From Candidatus Kuenenia stuttgartensis (GTDB taxonomy: Bacteria; Planctomycetota; Planctomycetia; Planctomycetales; Planctomycetaceae), in contig CAMDPK010000008.1 of the NCBI GenBank assembly GCA_945904015.1, forward strand, positions 18,087-82,086: a stretch of DNA of 64,000 nucleotides, written 5' to 3'. Within the stretch, counting starts at the first letter, position 1. Each line of letters opens with the position of its first letter. This document shows positions 1 to 8,826 of the stretch, piece by piece. A program made the position numbers and the translations under genes. The notes beneath the pieces are model-generated. The model was not told the DNA's origin, did no database searches, and saw only the letters and a list, made by a program, of their open reading frames with translations.

Positions 1-108
1 CACGTCCACGGGAACCGGAAACGCACACTCGCGCGACAACGACCGCACGGTCTCTTCCAGCGAGAGTTCCGGCGACGAATGCAGAGACGCTGTTTGCGGC
101 GAGGCCAT
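1..108 (-). CDS. 5' end of an unidentified protein, cut by the window edge
   Basis: Reading the minus strand from the ATG at 108, the frame stays open for 36 codons to the window edge. It starts MASPQTASLHSSPELSLEET, a plausible flexible N-terminus followed by an amphipathic stretch ending CAFPVPVDV. No family can be named from this fragment. No strong ribosome binding site lies before the ATG. It would be transcribed divergently from the membrane protein at 262, with about 150 bases between for both promoters. Confidence 0.4.
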   Translation of the reverse strand, partial: MASPQTASLHSSPELSLEETVRSLSRECAFPVPVDV

Positions 109-261
109 GACACACCCTGTCGAAAGACCTTCGAGAACACAGTCCTTGACGCTGTTTGCAAACGTTGGTCCGGGATCGACGCTTTTCTCGGTTTGCCAAC
201 GGCACACCGTTCGCGAGTTGTGTGACGCCGTTCGTACCGCGCCTTGAACGGAGGAAATACC

Positions 262-939
262 ATGACTCCACCAGTCGATCATCAGTCCGTTGAGCAATTG
301 AGGGCGAAAGTTCAACAACTCCAAGGTGAACTGGACAAAGTCGCCGAGGCACAGAGTTGGCCGCCCAGTCAATTTTCATGGCTCGAGCATGTGGTCTACG
401 GCGCGGTGCTCGGCGCTATCGGAGCGGCGGTTGCCTTGCTGGCCAACGTGGTGCTCGCGCCGCTGGCGGGCAAGCATCCGCTCGAACTGGTTCGCGTGTT
501 TCTGACATTTCCGCTGGGGGCGGAAGCTCTCGCGCTGGCCGAGGCCGCGCCAAACTCGCATGTGCTGCGCGATGGCATGGTCCTCACATTCGGTTGCTGC
601 TTGTATCTCGTCACCGGAATCCTGTTCGGAATTCTGTTTCACGCCGCCATGACACGAGTTGTTCAACCATCGCTCCGCAACCGGCTGATTGTCTGCACGA
701 TGTTGTCGCTGTTGGTTTGGCAAGTCCTCTTCTACGGCGTCTTGAGTTGGTTGCAACCGTTGCTGTTCCGAGGCAATTGGATCACCAGCGGCGAGCATCT
801 TCCGTGGTGGGTTGCCGGTGCGACGCATCTCCTCTTCGGCTGGACGATGGCGCTGCTCGCACCGATGGCCAGGTATGTCCCGTTTCGGCCACGAGTTCCC
901 GAAGCCAACGAAGTTCCGCCTCTCGAACCCGGTGGATGA
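262..939 (+). CDS. Four-helix membrane protein of unknown function
   Basis: I do not recognise a named family. The protein (225 residues from ATG 262) opens with a short amphipathic heptad-like helix (QSVEQLRAKVQQLQGELDKV, residues about 9-28). Four hydrophobic segments follow: HVVYGAVLGAIGAAVALLAN, MVLTFGCCLYLVTGILFGIL, RLIVCTMLSLLVWQVLFYGV and WWVAGATHLLFGWTMALLAP. The C-terminal tail is short and proline-rich. An upstream in-frame TTG at 244 exists, but GGAGGA at 250-255 lies 6 bases before ATG 262, which decides the start. It is probably an inner-membrane protein. The next gene starts 100 bases downstream and has its own ribosome site, so shared transcription is possible but not shown. 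Confidence 0.75.
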   Translation: MTPPVDHQSVEQLRAKVQQLQGELDKVAEAQSWPPSQFSWLEHVVYGAVLGAIGAAVALLANVVLAPLAGKHPLELVRVFLTFPLGAEALALAEAAPNSHVLRDGMVLTFGCCLYLVTGILFGILFHAAMTRVVQPSLRNRLIVCTMLSLLVWQVLFYGVLSWLQPLLFRGNWITSGEHLPWWVAGATHLLFGWTMALLAPMARYVPFRPRVPEANEVPPLEPGG

Positions 940-1039
940 GGCGGCGAGTCAAAAACTCATCCCGTTTGACACGACTTTGGCAACCGCAGCGATCAGAATA
1001 CGGTTCATCACTCCCACTCCACTGCCTCAGGAGCCAGTC

Positions 1040-2371
1040 ATGAACCGCGAGACCAACCGGCGTCAGTTCTTGCAGCATTCCACGGAAGCTGCGGCCATCG
1101 TCGCAGCAGCGACGGCACTCGGTGGAGTGCCTGTCTTTGCCGACGACAAGCCCGCGAAAGTTCGGCTGGGAATCATCGGCTGCGGCGGGATCATGACGAA
1201 CCATGTCAAAGGTCTCGTCAGCCGACGAGAAGCCGCGTCGATCGCGTGGCTCTGCGATGTCGATCCCGCACAGATCGACAAGATGAATGCTCACGTCACA
1301 CGCGACTTCCAATCCGCACCGCCGAAGCGGACGGCTCGCTACGAAGACCTGATCGCCGACAAAGATGTCGACGCGCTCATCATCGCGACGCCGCATCATT
1401 GGCACGCTCCGATCGCGCTGGCCGCCATGCAAGCGGGGAAAGACGTCTACATCGAGAAGCCGATCTCGCACGTCTTCAACGAGGGACCGCTGATCATCGC
1501 CGCCGCGAAAAAATACGGCCGAGTCGTTCAGCAAGGGAGCCAGATGCGCAGCAGTCCAGTCACCGAGAAGGCCGGCCGGCTGCTGAAGGAAGGGATCATC
1601 GGGCAAGTGAAGGTGGCTCGCGCGTGGACGGCGGAAACTCGAACCGTCGAGAAGCCGTTGCCGGATGGGATGCCTCCAGCGGGAGTCGATTACGACCGCT
1701 GGCTCGGTCCCGCGCCGAAACGGTCGTTCAATCCGCATCGCTTTCACCAGACGTGGCGGATGTTCGCCGACTACGGCAACGGCGAGATCGGTGACGACGG
1801 GATTCACGATCTCGACATGGCCGCGTGGGGACTCGGCATCGACACGTTGCCGAAACAAATCACCGCTCGTGGCGGGCGGATGATGCTCGACGGTCACGCC
1901 AGCGAGTACCCGGACAACATGAACGTGACCTACGAATATCCCGACGGCCGGCTGCTGATCTATGAGAACTATCCCTTCACCGCCTACGGCCTGCATGGCT
2001 TCGACAACGGCAACGTGTTCTACGGCACCGAGGGCTACATGATCTTCTCGCGCCGCGGAGCTTTCAGCGTCTTCCAAGGACCGAAGGGAACTCCGGGGCC
2101 AACTGAAGGCAAAGAACTGCGCGGCGAGCGGGGCTATGCCGAACACATGGCCGAGTTCCTCAATGCCGTTCGCAAACGGACGCCAACGCGCGCCTCGGCG
2201 GCGGTCGCGCATCGCAGTTGCGCGCTGGTGCATCTGGGAGAGATCGCGCTCCGCACTCGCGGCCGGCTCGATTTCGATCCCAAGACTGAGCGTTTCATCG
2301 ACTGCGACGAAGCCAATCAACTCCTGGGCAAGAAGTACCGTCCGCCGTTTGGTTTGCCGGACGTTGCCTGA
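1040..2371 (+). CDS. Tat-exported Gfo/Idh/MocA-family NAD(P)-dependent oxidoreductase
   Basis: A 443-residue oxidoreductase of the Gfo/Idh/MocA family, which uses a Rossmann-bound nicotinamide cofactor to oxidise or reduce sugars and polyols. The N-terminus carries a twin-arginine signal (TNRRQFLQHS, then a hydrophobic stretch ending VFADD), so it is probably exported folded. The dinucleotide loop GIIGCGG lies near residue 44, and the family signature EKPISH near residue 140. The C-terminal half is the usual open-faced beta-sheet domain. The frame is open further upstream, but ATG 1040 follows AGGAG at 1029-1033 and begins the Tat signal. Substrate is unknown. Planctomycetes carry many secreted paralogues, and the sialidase and YhcH-like genes downstream would fit sugar breakdown. 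Confidence 0.93.
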   Translation: MNRETNRRQFLQHSTEAAAIVAAATALGGVPVFADDKPAKVRLGIIGCGGIMTNHVKGLVSRREAASIAWLCDVDPAQIDKMNAHVTRDFQSAPPKRTARYEDLIADKDVDALIIATPHHWHAPIALAAMQAGKDVYIEKPISHVFNEGPLIIAAAKKYGRVVQQGSQMRSSPVTEKAGRLLKEGIIGQVKVARAWTAETRTVEKPLPDGMPPAGVDYDRWLGPAPKRSFNPHRFHQTWRMFADYGNGEIGDDGIHDLDMAAWGLGIDTLPKQITARGGRMMLDGHASEYPDNMNVTYEYPDGRLLIYENYPFTAYGLHGFDNGNVFYGTEGYMIFSRRGAFSVFQGPKGTPGPTEGKELRGERGYAEHMAEFLNAVRKRTPTRASAAVAHRSCALVHLGEIALRTRGRLDFDPKTERFIDCDEANQLLGKKYRPPFGLPDVA

Positions 2372-2566
2372 CGCTTCGGGTGACTTTGACTGCGTCAGTT
2401 CTTCTCATAACGGGATAAACTGGACGGAAGAATTCGCACAATCGGCCAGAAGCCCGGCGCGCCACACTCGGTCTTTCCGCTCGGAACTATCGGTGCATCA
2501 ACAAAGGCCGATATATTGGGCGAGGGTGACCGTCGCATTGTTTTGATGTCGCTCCGGGGGTTGTTG

Positions 2567-5122
2567 ATGATTGTTCGCAGCCGATACCGCGAAGTGCTGC
2601 TGCCCGTCGTCGTGTGCTTGGCGACGCTCGCTGGGCGCTCTGCTTTCGGACAGGTGCCGCCGGCGCTGAATACGGTCTTCCCCACGGGCGGGCAGGTCGG
2701 GCAGTCGGTAGAAGTGGCGGTTAGCGGCACGAACCTGCAAGGACTTCGGACTCTGCATTGCAACGTTCCCGGTGTCCGTTGCGAGCGATTAGACCCCAGT
2801 CGCATGCGACTGACGATTCCGGCAGACACACCGCCGGGACTGTGCGACTTGTGGGCGGTCGGCGACAACGGCGTCAGCTCGCCGAGGACGTTTGCGATCG
2901 GCAATCGACGGGAGCAATTGGAGACCGAGCCGAACGAAACGGTGTCAGCGGCGATGTCGGTTCCGCTGGATGTCGTAATCAACGGGCGACTCGACAAAGC
3001 CGGCGACTCGGATCACTTTCGCTTCGAGGCGAAACAGGGACAGCGTGTCATCATCGAGTGCTCAGCGGAGCGGATCGACTCACGATTGCGTGCGGTGCTG
3101 GAGATCTTCGACGCGACGGGCAGACGGCTCGCGGTCAATCGCGGTTACTTCGGCATCGACCCGCTGATCGACTTTCGCGTTCCAGCCGACGGCTCCTACG
3201 TCGTGAAGGTTCAGGATCTGACATCATCGGGAAGCGCCGAGCACTACTACCGGCTCGACATCGACACCGGCCCGCGCGTGGTGTTCTCTGTGCCGAGTGT
3301 CATCGAACGCGGCAAGGCATCGCGCGTCGCGCTGTTTGGGTGGAACTTGAGGGAGGCGAACGGGGCGGCGTCAGCCCCCCGGTCTTCGGCGGGGATCGCA
3401 ACCAACGGGGGGCTGACGCCGCCCCGTTCGCCGAATGAATTGTTCGATCGCCTGGATGTGGATATCCCCGCGTCGCTCGCTGAACCGTCCTGGCCATTGC
3501 CCGTGCGATTGCAGCCTTCGCAAGCGATGCTCGAAGGATTCGCCTACCACATTCCCGGCAGTCACGCGCCGGTGATGATCGGCGTGACTGACGTGCCGGT
3601 GGTGTTGGACCATGACGGCAATCACTCGCCGTCGTCAGCGCAGGAGGTCATCGTTCCGTGCGAAGTGAGCGGGCAACTTGTGGCCGGTGACGAAAGAGAT
3701 TGGTTTGCGATTCCCGCTCGGCGCGGCGAAGTGTTCTTCATCGAGGCGCTCGGACAACGTCTTCAATCTCCGGTCGATTTGCAGATCAGCGTGCTTGACC
3801 CATCGGGTCAGCAGGAACTGGCGCAGTTCGGTGATGAATCGCGAAACATCGGCGGTCTATTCCCGACGTCTCATCTCGATCCGACAGGTCGCTGGGTCTG
3901 TCCAGCGGATGGCCGCTACTTGGTGGCAATCCGAAATCTGATTGGCGGACTGCAAGCCGATCCGCGCCGGACCTATCGACTGAGCATTCGTCGTGAGGAA
4001 CCCGATTTTCAACTCGTGGCCGTTCCGCGTCGCGATGACCTCGCCGGCTTGAACGTGCGGCGTGGCGGACGCGAGGTGCTTGATCTGTTCGTGTTTCGGC
4101 GGCGAGGCTGCGAAGGAGCGATTCACGTTTCCGCCAAGGATCTCCCAGCCGGAATCGAATGCTCCGACGTCTGGTTCGGCCCCGGTGTTGATGGGACGAC
4201 ATTGGTTGTTTCGGCTGATCGGAATGCTTCGGCTCTCTTCGGCGAATTAAAACTGGAGGGCGAAGTAGGATGGGTTTCCAACCCGTCCTCGGCGGAACAG
4301 GGACGGGTTGGAAACCCATCCTACGGTCGCCGCACGGTGCGTGGCGGTACGGTCGTCCGATCGGGAACGCCGAACGGATGGGGACGTATCACTTCGCAAA
4401 TCCCGATCGCGGTCGCCGGCGAAGCGCCGCTGCGAATCATGGCCGATGCTCACGAGACGTTGGATCATCATCTCTACGGCAAGCTTTCGCCGAAGTACTC
4501 GCAGGGTGGAGTGCTCGACGTTGCCATCCACATCGAGCGGCGTGACACCGGTCATCAGGCTCCGGTCAAACTGATCGGCGTGGGGCTTCCGGATTCGATC
4601 CACAATCAAACGGCGGTCATCCCGGCCGGGCAGCCGAAGGGGTATCTCAGTTTCCATCTGCCGCCGACGATGCCCGTCGGACGTTACTCGTTCGTTGTTC
4701 GTGCCGAGACCACAGTCCCCACGCCTGACAAGAAAACGGAAACGGTGGCGGTCGTCAGCAATCCCATCACCTTCGAGGTGCAACCCGCAGCGATCCTCGT
4801 GGAGGTCGATCCGTTCGCGGTGACTCAAGCCAAGCGAGGCGACACGATCAAACTGAGCTACTCGGCGAAACGGCTCAACGGCTTCATTGGCAAGATGCAC
4901 ACGGAACTGGCCGCTCCCGGTCGCGTGACGGACGTCGTCGGCCTGCGCGGACGGGGCGAAACATTCACCGGTCAGACGGACAAAGGGACTCTGCAAATTG
5001 TGATCAACGATGACGCCCCACTCGGCCGACAGCAATTCTTGCGGCTGTTCACTGTCGGTGTCGTCGAAGACGAGCCCACCTATTTCGGCAGCAGTTTTTT
5101 TCCATTGGAGATTTTGGAGTGA
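2567..5122 (+). CDS. Secreted PPC-domain protein of a PSCyt/DUF1501 cassette, carrying two translated palindromes
   Basis: About 851 residues, exported by an N-terminal signal (hydrophobic VLLPVVVCLATLAG, cleavage near FGQ). A TIG/IPT-like beta domain (VFPTGGQVGQSVEVAVSGTN) comes first. Two bacterial pre-peptidase C-terminal (PPC) beta-sandwiches follow: one begins ETEPNETVSAA and ends with YYRLDI, the second lies near residues 350-480. The rest looks like further beta domains; no catalytic motif is visible. ATG 2567 is preferred over ATG 2546 because a GGGGG tract lies 7 bases before it. It is followed directly by DUF1549 and DUF1501 genes, its usual planctomycete partners. Residues about 263-289 and 567-586 are encoded by inserted inverted repeats and are probably loops without a conserved role. 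Confidence 0.87.
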   Translation: MIVRSRYREVLLPVVVCLATLAGRSAFGQVPPALNTVFPTGGQVGQSVEVAVSGTNLQGLRTLHCNVPGVRCERLDPSRMRLTIPADTPPGLCDLWAVGDNGVSSPRTFAIGNRREQLETEPNETVSAAMSVPLDVVINGRLDKAGDSDHFRFEAKQGQRVIIECSAERIDSRLRAVLEIFDATGRRLAVNRGYFGIDPLIDFRVPADGSYVVKVQDLTSSGSAEHYYRLDIDTGPRVVFSVPSVIERGKASRVALFGWNLREANGAASAPRSSAGIATNGGLTPPRSPNELFDRLDVDIPASLAEPSWPLPVRLQPSQAMLEGFAYHIPGSHAPVMIGVTDVPVVLDHDGNHSPSSAQEVIVPCEVSGQLVAGDERDWFAIPARRGEVFFIEALGQRLQSPVDLQISVLDPSGQQELAQFGDESRNIGGLFPTSHLDPTGRWVCPADGRYLVAIRNLIGGLQADPRRTYRLSIRREEPDFQLVAVPRRDDLAGLNVRRGGREVLDLFVFRRRGCEGAIHVSAKDLPAGIECSDVWFGPGVDGTTLVVSADRNASALFGELKLEGEVGWVSNPSSAEQGRVGNPSYGRRTVRGGTVVRSGTPNGWGRITSQIPIAVAGEAPLRIMADAHETLDHHLYGKLSPKYSQGGVLDVAIHIERRDTGHQAPVKLIGVGLPDSIHNQTAVIPAGQPKGYLSFHLPPTMPVGRYSFVVRAETTVPTPDKKTETVAVVSNPITFEVQPAAILVEVDPFAVTQAKRGDTIKLSYSAKRLNGFIGKMHTELAAPGRVTDVVGLRGRGETFTGQTDKGTLQIVINDDAPLGRQQFLRLFTVGVVEDEPTYFGSSFFPLEILE
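3355..3432. repeat. Intragenic palindromic element in the PPC gene (element A)
   Basis: Perfect 27-base arms at 3355-3381 and 3406-3432 with a 24-base loop. The left arm begins GGCGAACGGGGCGGCGTCAG. The 78-base element is a multiple of three, contains no stop in the reading frame, and encodes an Ala/Pro/Arg-rich insert between two PPC-region strands. There is no T-tract, so it is not a terminator. Confidence 0.88.
4265..4324. repeat. Intragenic palindromic element in the PPC gene (element B, GTAGG type)
   Basis: Perfect 24-base arms at 4265-4288 and 4301-4324 with a 12-base loop. The ends are GTAGGATGGG and CCCATCCTAC. The element is 60 bases, exactly 20 codons, and is translated as VGWVSNPS, a short loop, then GRVGNPSY. 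The ends match elements C and D elsewhere in the window although the cores differ. Confidence 0.9.
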
Positions 5123-5143
5123 TCGAACAAATCTCACACAAAG

Positions 5144-5208
5144 ACACGAAGGCACAAAGAACGACCAGAAGGGCAGTGCTTTCCCTTCGTGCCTTTGTGC
5201 CTTCGTGT
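5144..5208. repeat. Inverted repeat between the PPC and DUF1549 genes (element E)
   Basis: Sixteen-base arms ACACGAAGGCACAAAG (5144-5159) and its complement (5193-5208) flank a 33-base loop. It lies between the stop at 5122 and the likely start at 5230. The reading frame of the next gene is open through it, so a caller choosing the start at 5119 would wrongly translate it as an N-terminal peptide. Confidence 0.8.
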
Positions 5209-5229
5209 GAGACTCCGCAGGTAACGACC

Positions 5230-7467
5230 ATGATCGCCTTCAAACACGTCGCGCTGCGCTCGCTACTGCTGTTGGCCTTCGCGATGTTTTCGGGCGACGT
5301 GGTCGCCGCAGAGCCAACTGGAACAGTTGTTCGTTTCAGCACCGACGTCGTGCCGATCCTGACCAAGCTCGGATGCGACAGTGGCGGCTGTCACGGCAAG
5401 GCGACCGGACAAAACGGCTTCAAGCTCTCGTTGTTCGGATTTGAGCCGGAGGTGGATTACAGCGCGCTCGTCACTGAAGACCGAGGACGGCGGCTGTCCC
5501 TCGCCGACCCGGATCGCAGCTTGTTGTTGCTCAAGGCCACGTCCCGCATGCCACATGGCGGCGGTCGGCGACTGGACGAGTCCAGTGACGACTACCGGAT
5601 TCTGCGCGACTGGATCGCTCAAGGAGCGACCGCGCCGCGCGACAACGATCCAAAACTGGTACGCATTGAGCTTTCGCCGCGCGAGCAAGTCCTCGCGACC
5701 AACTCCTCGCAGCCACTGCGCGTGATGGCGTTCTTTTCCGATGGAACGTCGCGCGAGGTGACTCGTCAGGCCGTGTACCAATCGAACGAACCTGGCATCG
5801 TGGCGGTCGAAGCGGATGGACTGGTGAAGACCAGTTCGCAGCACGGTCTGGTGTCGGTGATGGCCCGGTTCGGCGAGCAGATTGCGACTTTTCATGCTGC
5901 CGTCCCGTTTGCAAGCGATCCCGCAAAGATGACCGCCGCCCAGACGCAGCTCGATCAGTTGGAACCGAAACTCGGAGCGGCTTCATTCGACCGCCACTTG
6001 CTGCGGCAGTGGCGAAGACTGGGAGTCGTCCCGTCCGCGCCGGCCGACGACGCGACGTTCATTCGCCGCGTGACGATCGACATCTGCGGCTCGCTACCGA
6101 CCGGCGAGGAAGTCGCCGAGTATCTGGCCGACACTCGCCTCGATAAACGCTCGCGGCTGATCGACCGGCTGCTGGAACGGCCGGAGTACGCCAGCTATTT
6201 CGCGCTCAAGTGGGCCGACATCTTGCAGAATCGCGGAGCCGGCTATTCGACCAGCAAGCAGCGCGCAGGGACGACGTTGTTCGCCGCGTGGATTCGAGAC
6301 TCGCTGGCGGCGAACAAGCCGTACAACCAATTCGTGTCCGAGTTGATCACCGCCAGTGGCAGCCAGAACGAGAACCCGCCGGCGATCTGGTATCGCACCG
6401 TGCGGAAGTCTCCGGAATACGTTGAGTCAGTCGCCCAGGCGTTTCTCGGAGTCCGCGTGCAGTGTGCTCAGTGTCATCACCATCCGACGGAACGCTGGAG
6501 CCAGTCGGACTATTTTGGTTTGGCTGCCGTCTTCTCTCGCGTCGGCCGCAAGGGAGGTTTCGCGGATGCCGAAGTCCCGACCGACGAGATCATCTTCCTC
6601 AAGGAACGCGGTGACGTGCTGCATCCGCGCACCGGCGCGATCCTCAAGCCGCGACCGCTCGGCGGGAAGGAGTTCTCGCTCGGCCTGCACGACGATCCGC
6701 GCAACAGTCTCGCGCGGTGGATGACCAGCGCCGACAATCCGTTCTTCGCCCGCACGATGGCCAATCGGATGTGGGCGCACTTCCTCGGCCGAGGCATCGT
6801 TCACCCGATCGACGACGCTCGCAGCACGAATCCGCCAAGCAACCCTGAACTTCTCGACGCACTGGCTCAAGACTTCATCGCCAGTGGCTTCGACGTCAAA
6901 CATCTCATCCGAGTCATCACCAGCAGCTACGCCTACGGCCTGGAGTCGGCTCCGCACCCGGGCAACGCGGGCGACACGCAGACGTTTGCCCGGTTCTATC
7001 CGCGCCGAGTGACGGCCGAAGTGTTGCTCGACGGCATCAGCCAAGTCCTTGATGTGCCGACGAACTTCCCTGGCGTCGCCGCTGGCGCTCGCGCGATCGA
7101 GCTGCCGGATGAAAACGTCGCTGCGCATTTTCTGGATGTCTTCGGCCGACCGGCGCGGATGTCGGCCTGCGAATGCGAACGAGTCGATTCCCCAGCGCTG
7201 ACGCAGGCATTGGAACTGGTGAACTCGGCGGAGATCCAACGCAAGCTGATCGAGAAGACCGGCTATGCCCAGCGACTGGCCGCCAGCGACAAATCTCACG
7301 CCGATCTCGCGACTGAAATGTTCCTCCGCGTGCTGGCCCGACGACCGCGACCGGAAGAGTTGAAGGCTGCTGTCGATTTCCTCGCCGCTGAACCTGATCG
7401 AGCGGAAGCCTGTCGCTCGCTGTTGTGGTCGCTGTTGGCAACCAACGAGTTTTTGTTCAATCATTGA
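5230..7467 (+). CDS. PSCyt/DUF1549-DUF1553 domain protein with an Ig-like domain
   Basis: A 745-residue exported protein of the planctomycete cytochrome-like PSCyt/PSD1 group, whose biochemical role is not established. A signal peptide (RSLLLLAFAMFSGDVVAAE) is followed by a cytochrome-like segment with CDSGGCHG, a C-x4-C-H spacing rather than CxxCH. A Big2/Ig-like domain (SPREQVLATNSSQPLRVMAF) comes next. The DUF1549 domain contains a canonical CAQCHHHP haem-type motif. The C-terminal DUF1553 domain includes NPFFARTMANRMWAHFLGRG and ends with EFLFNH. ATG 5230 begins the signal peptide; the frame upstream runs through an inverted repeat and is unlikely to be translated. The DUF1501 gene follows after 19 bases, the usual pairing. 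Confidence 0.92.
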   Translation: MIAFKHVALRSLLLLAFAMFSGDVVAAEPTGTVVRFSTDVVPILTKLGCDSGGCHGKATGQNGFKLSLFGFEPEVDYSALVTEDRGRRLSLADPDRSLLLLKATSRMPHGGGRRLDESSDDYRILRDWIAQGATAPRDNDPKLVRIELSPREQVLATNSSQPLRVMAFFSDGTSREVTRQAVYQSNEPGIVAVEADGLVKTSSQHGLVSVMARFGEQIATFHAAVPFASDPAKMTAAQTQLDQLEPKLGAASFDRHLLRQWRRLGVVPSAPADDATFIRRVTIDICGSLPTGEEVAEYLADTRLDKRSRLIDRLLERPEYASYFALKWADILQNRGAGYSTSKQRAGTTLFAAWIRDSLAANKPYNQFVSELITASGSQNENPPAIWYRTVRKSPEYVESVAQAFLGVRVQCAQCHHHPTERWSQSDYFGLAAVFSRVGRKGGFADAEVPTDEIIFLKERGDVLHPRTGAILKPRPLGGKEFSLGLHDDPRNSLARWMTSADNPFFARTMANRMWAHFLGRGIVHPIDDARSTNPPSNPELLDALAQDFIASGFDVKHLIRVITSSYAYGLESAPHPGNAGDTQTFARFYPRRVTAEVLLDGISQVLDVPTNFPGVAAGARAIELPDENVAAHFLDVFGRPARMSACECERVDSPALTQALELVNSAEIQRKLIEKTGYAQRLAASDKSHADLATEMFLRVLARRPRPEELKAAVDFLAAEPDRAEACRSLLWSLLATNEFLFNH

Positions 7468-7486
7468 TCCGTCCGGAGTCCCTGCC

Positions 7487-8815
7487 ATGTTGCGAATCGA
7501 CGGCCACTCATTCCAGAACTGTTCCGGCGTCACGCGCAGAAACGTGTTGCAAATTGGCGCTCCGCTGCTGGGCCTGGGACTTGCCGATCTGTTGCGACTG
7601 GAATCGCAAGCTGCGGAAGCGGGACGCCCCACGAGCAGAAAGTCGCTGATCATCTTCTGGACGGACGGCGGAGTCAGCCAGCAAGACAGCTACGACGTGA
7701 AGCCCGACGCACCGGTTGAGTACCGCGGCATGTATCAGCCGATCGGCACCACCGCGCCCGGCATCGTGCTGAGTGAACGGCTGCCGCTCCAAGCGAAAGT
7801 CATGGACCGGCTGTCGATCGTCCGCTCGGTGCATCACGAGAATGGGATTCACGCGCCGTCGGCTCACTGGATGCAGACTGGTTACTTTGGCCCGACACTG
7901 GCTCGTAATGCCGCGCAGAAGCCGTCGTTGGGTTCCGTCATCGCCCGCTCGCTGGGATCGCATCAGCCGCCGATGCCCGCCTATGTGACGATCCCGAAAT
8001 CAGAATCGTTCGGGTATCAGGGGGCAGTGTACCTTGGCAAGGCGTTCAATCCATTTGAAGTGGGAGCTGATCCCAACGCGGCGGACTTCAAGGTGCCGAA
8101 CTTGTCGCTGCCAGGCGGACTGACTGCGCGCAGCGTCGATTCGAGACGCGCGTTACTCAAGACGTTCGACACACTGCGTCGCGACATTGACGAGACCGGC
8201 GTGATGGAAGGACTCGACACGTTCAAGCAACAGGCGCTGGAGATGGTCGCGGGGGAACGCATGCGAGCCGCATTCGATCTCAAAGCGGAAGACCCCAAGC
8301 TGCGCGATCAATACGGCCGCCACCGCTACGGGCAAAGCGCCTTGCTGGCTCGGCGATTGGTCGAAGCGGGAGCCCGTTGCGTGAACATCAACACGGGGAA
8401 CTGGGATCATCACAACGACATTGAGAAAGGGCTGGACGAACACTTGCCGCCGTTGGACCGCGCGATTGCGACGCTGGTCGAAGACCTCGATGCGCGCGGC
8501 TTGCTGGACGATGTCATCATTTACTGTGCTGGCGAGTTCGGCCGCACTCCCCGCATGAACGGTCACGCGGGCCGCGATCACTGGTCGGACTGCTTCAGCG
8601 TGCTGCTCGCCGGCGGCGGCCTTCAGGGCGGACGCATCGTCGGGGCGAGCGAGAAATGGGGTGGCGGAGTTCAGGAGCGACTCGTCAAACCGGTCGACCT
8701 GTTGGCGACGATTTATCACACGCTCGGCATTCCGCTCGACACACATTACGAAGATTCCAGCGGCCGCCCCACCAGTATCGTCGGTGGCGGACAACCAATT
8801 CAGGAACTGCTGTGA
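7487..8815 (+). CDS. DUF1501 domain protein (alkaline-phosphatase/sulfatase-like fold)
   Basis: A 442-residue DUF1501 protein, a family related by fold to sulfatases and alkaline phosphatases but without an assigned reaction. The N-terminus (VTRRNVLQIGAPLLGLGLAD) is Tat-like. Family landmarks visible are FWTDGGVSQQDSYD, SVHHENGIHAPSAHW, NTGNWDHHNDI and CAGEFGRTPRMN. The start is well placed after CCGGAG at 7473-7478. It follows the DUF1549 gene by 19 bases and is almost certainly cotranscribed. The stop overlaps the ribosome site of the sialidase gene. Confidence 0.93.
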   Translation: MLRIDGHSFQNCSGVTRRNVLQIGAPLLGLGLADLLRLESQAAEAGRPTSRKSLIIFWTDGGVSQQDSYDVKPDAPVEYRGMYQPIGTTAPGIVLSERLPLQAKVMDRLSIVRSVHHENGIHAPSAHWMQTGYFGPTLARNAAQKPSLGSVIARSLGSHQPPMPAYVTIPKSESFGYQGAVYLGKAFNPFEVGADPNAADFKVPNLSLPGGLTARSVDSRRALLKTFDTLRRDIDETGVMEGLDTFKQQALEMVAGERMRAAFDLKAEDPKLRDQYGRHRYGQSALLARRLVEAGARCVNINTGNWDHHNDIEKGLDEHLPPLDRAIATLVEDLDARGLLDDVIIYCAGEFGRTPRMNGHAGRDHWSDCFSVLLAGGGLQGGRIVGASEKWGGGVQERLVKPVDLLATIYHTLGIPLDTHYEDSSGRPTSIVGGGQPIQELL

Positions 8816-8826
8816 AGGGGACGATC

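Noticed and set aside
782..2320. 512-codon minus-strand frame
   Set aside because: It is antisense to the Gfo/Idh gene, has no domain or signal, and arises from GC-rich third positions.
5119..5229. Upstream extension of the DUF1549 gene
   Set aside because: The extra codons translate an inverted repeat, and the signal peptide begins at ATG 5230.
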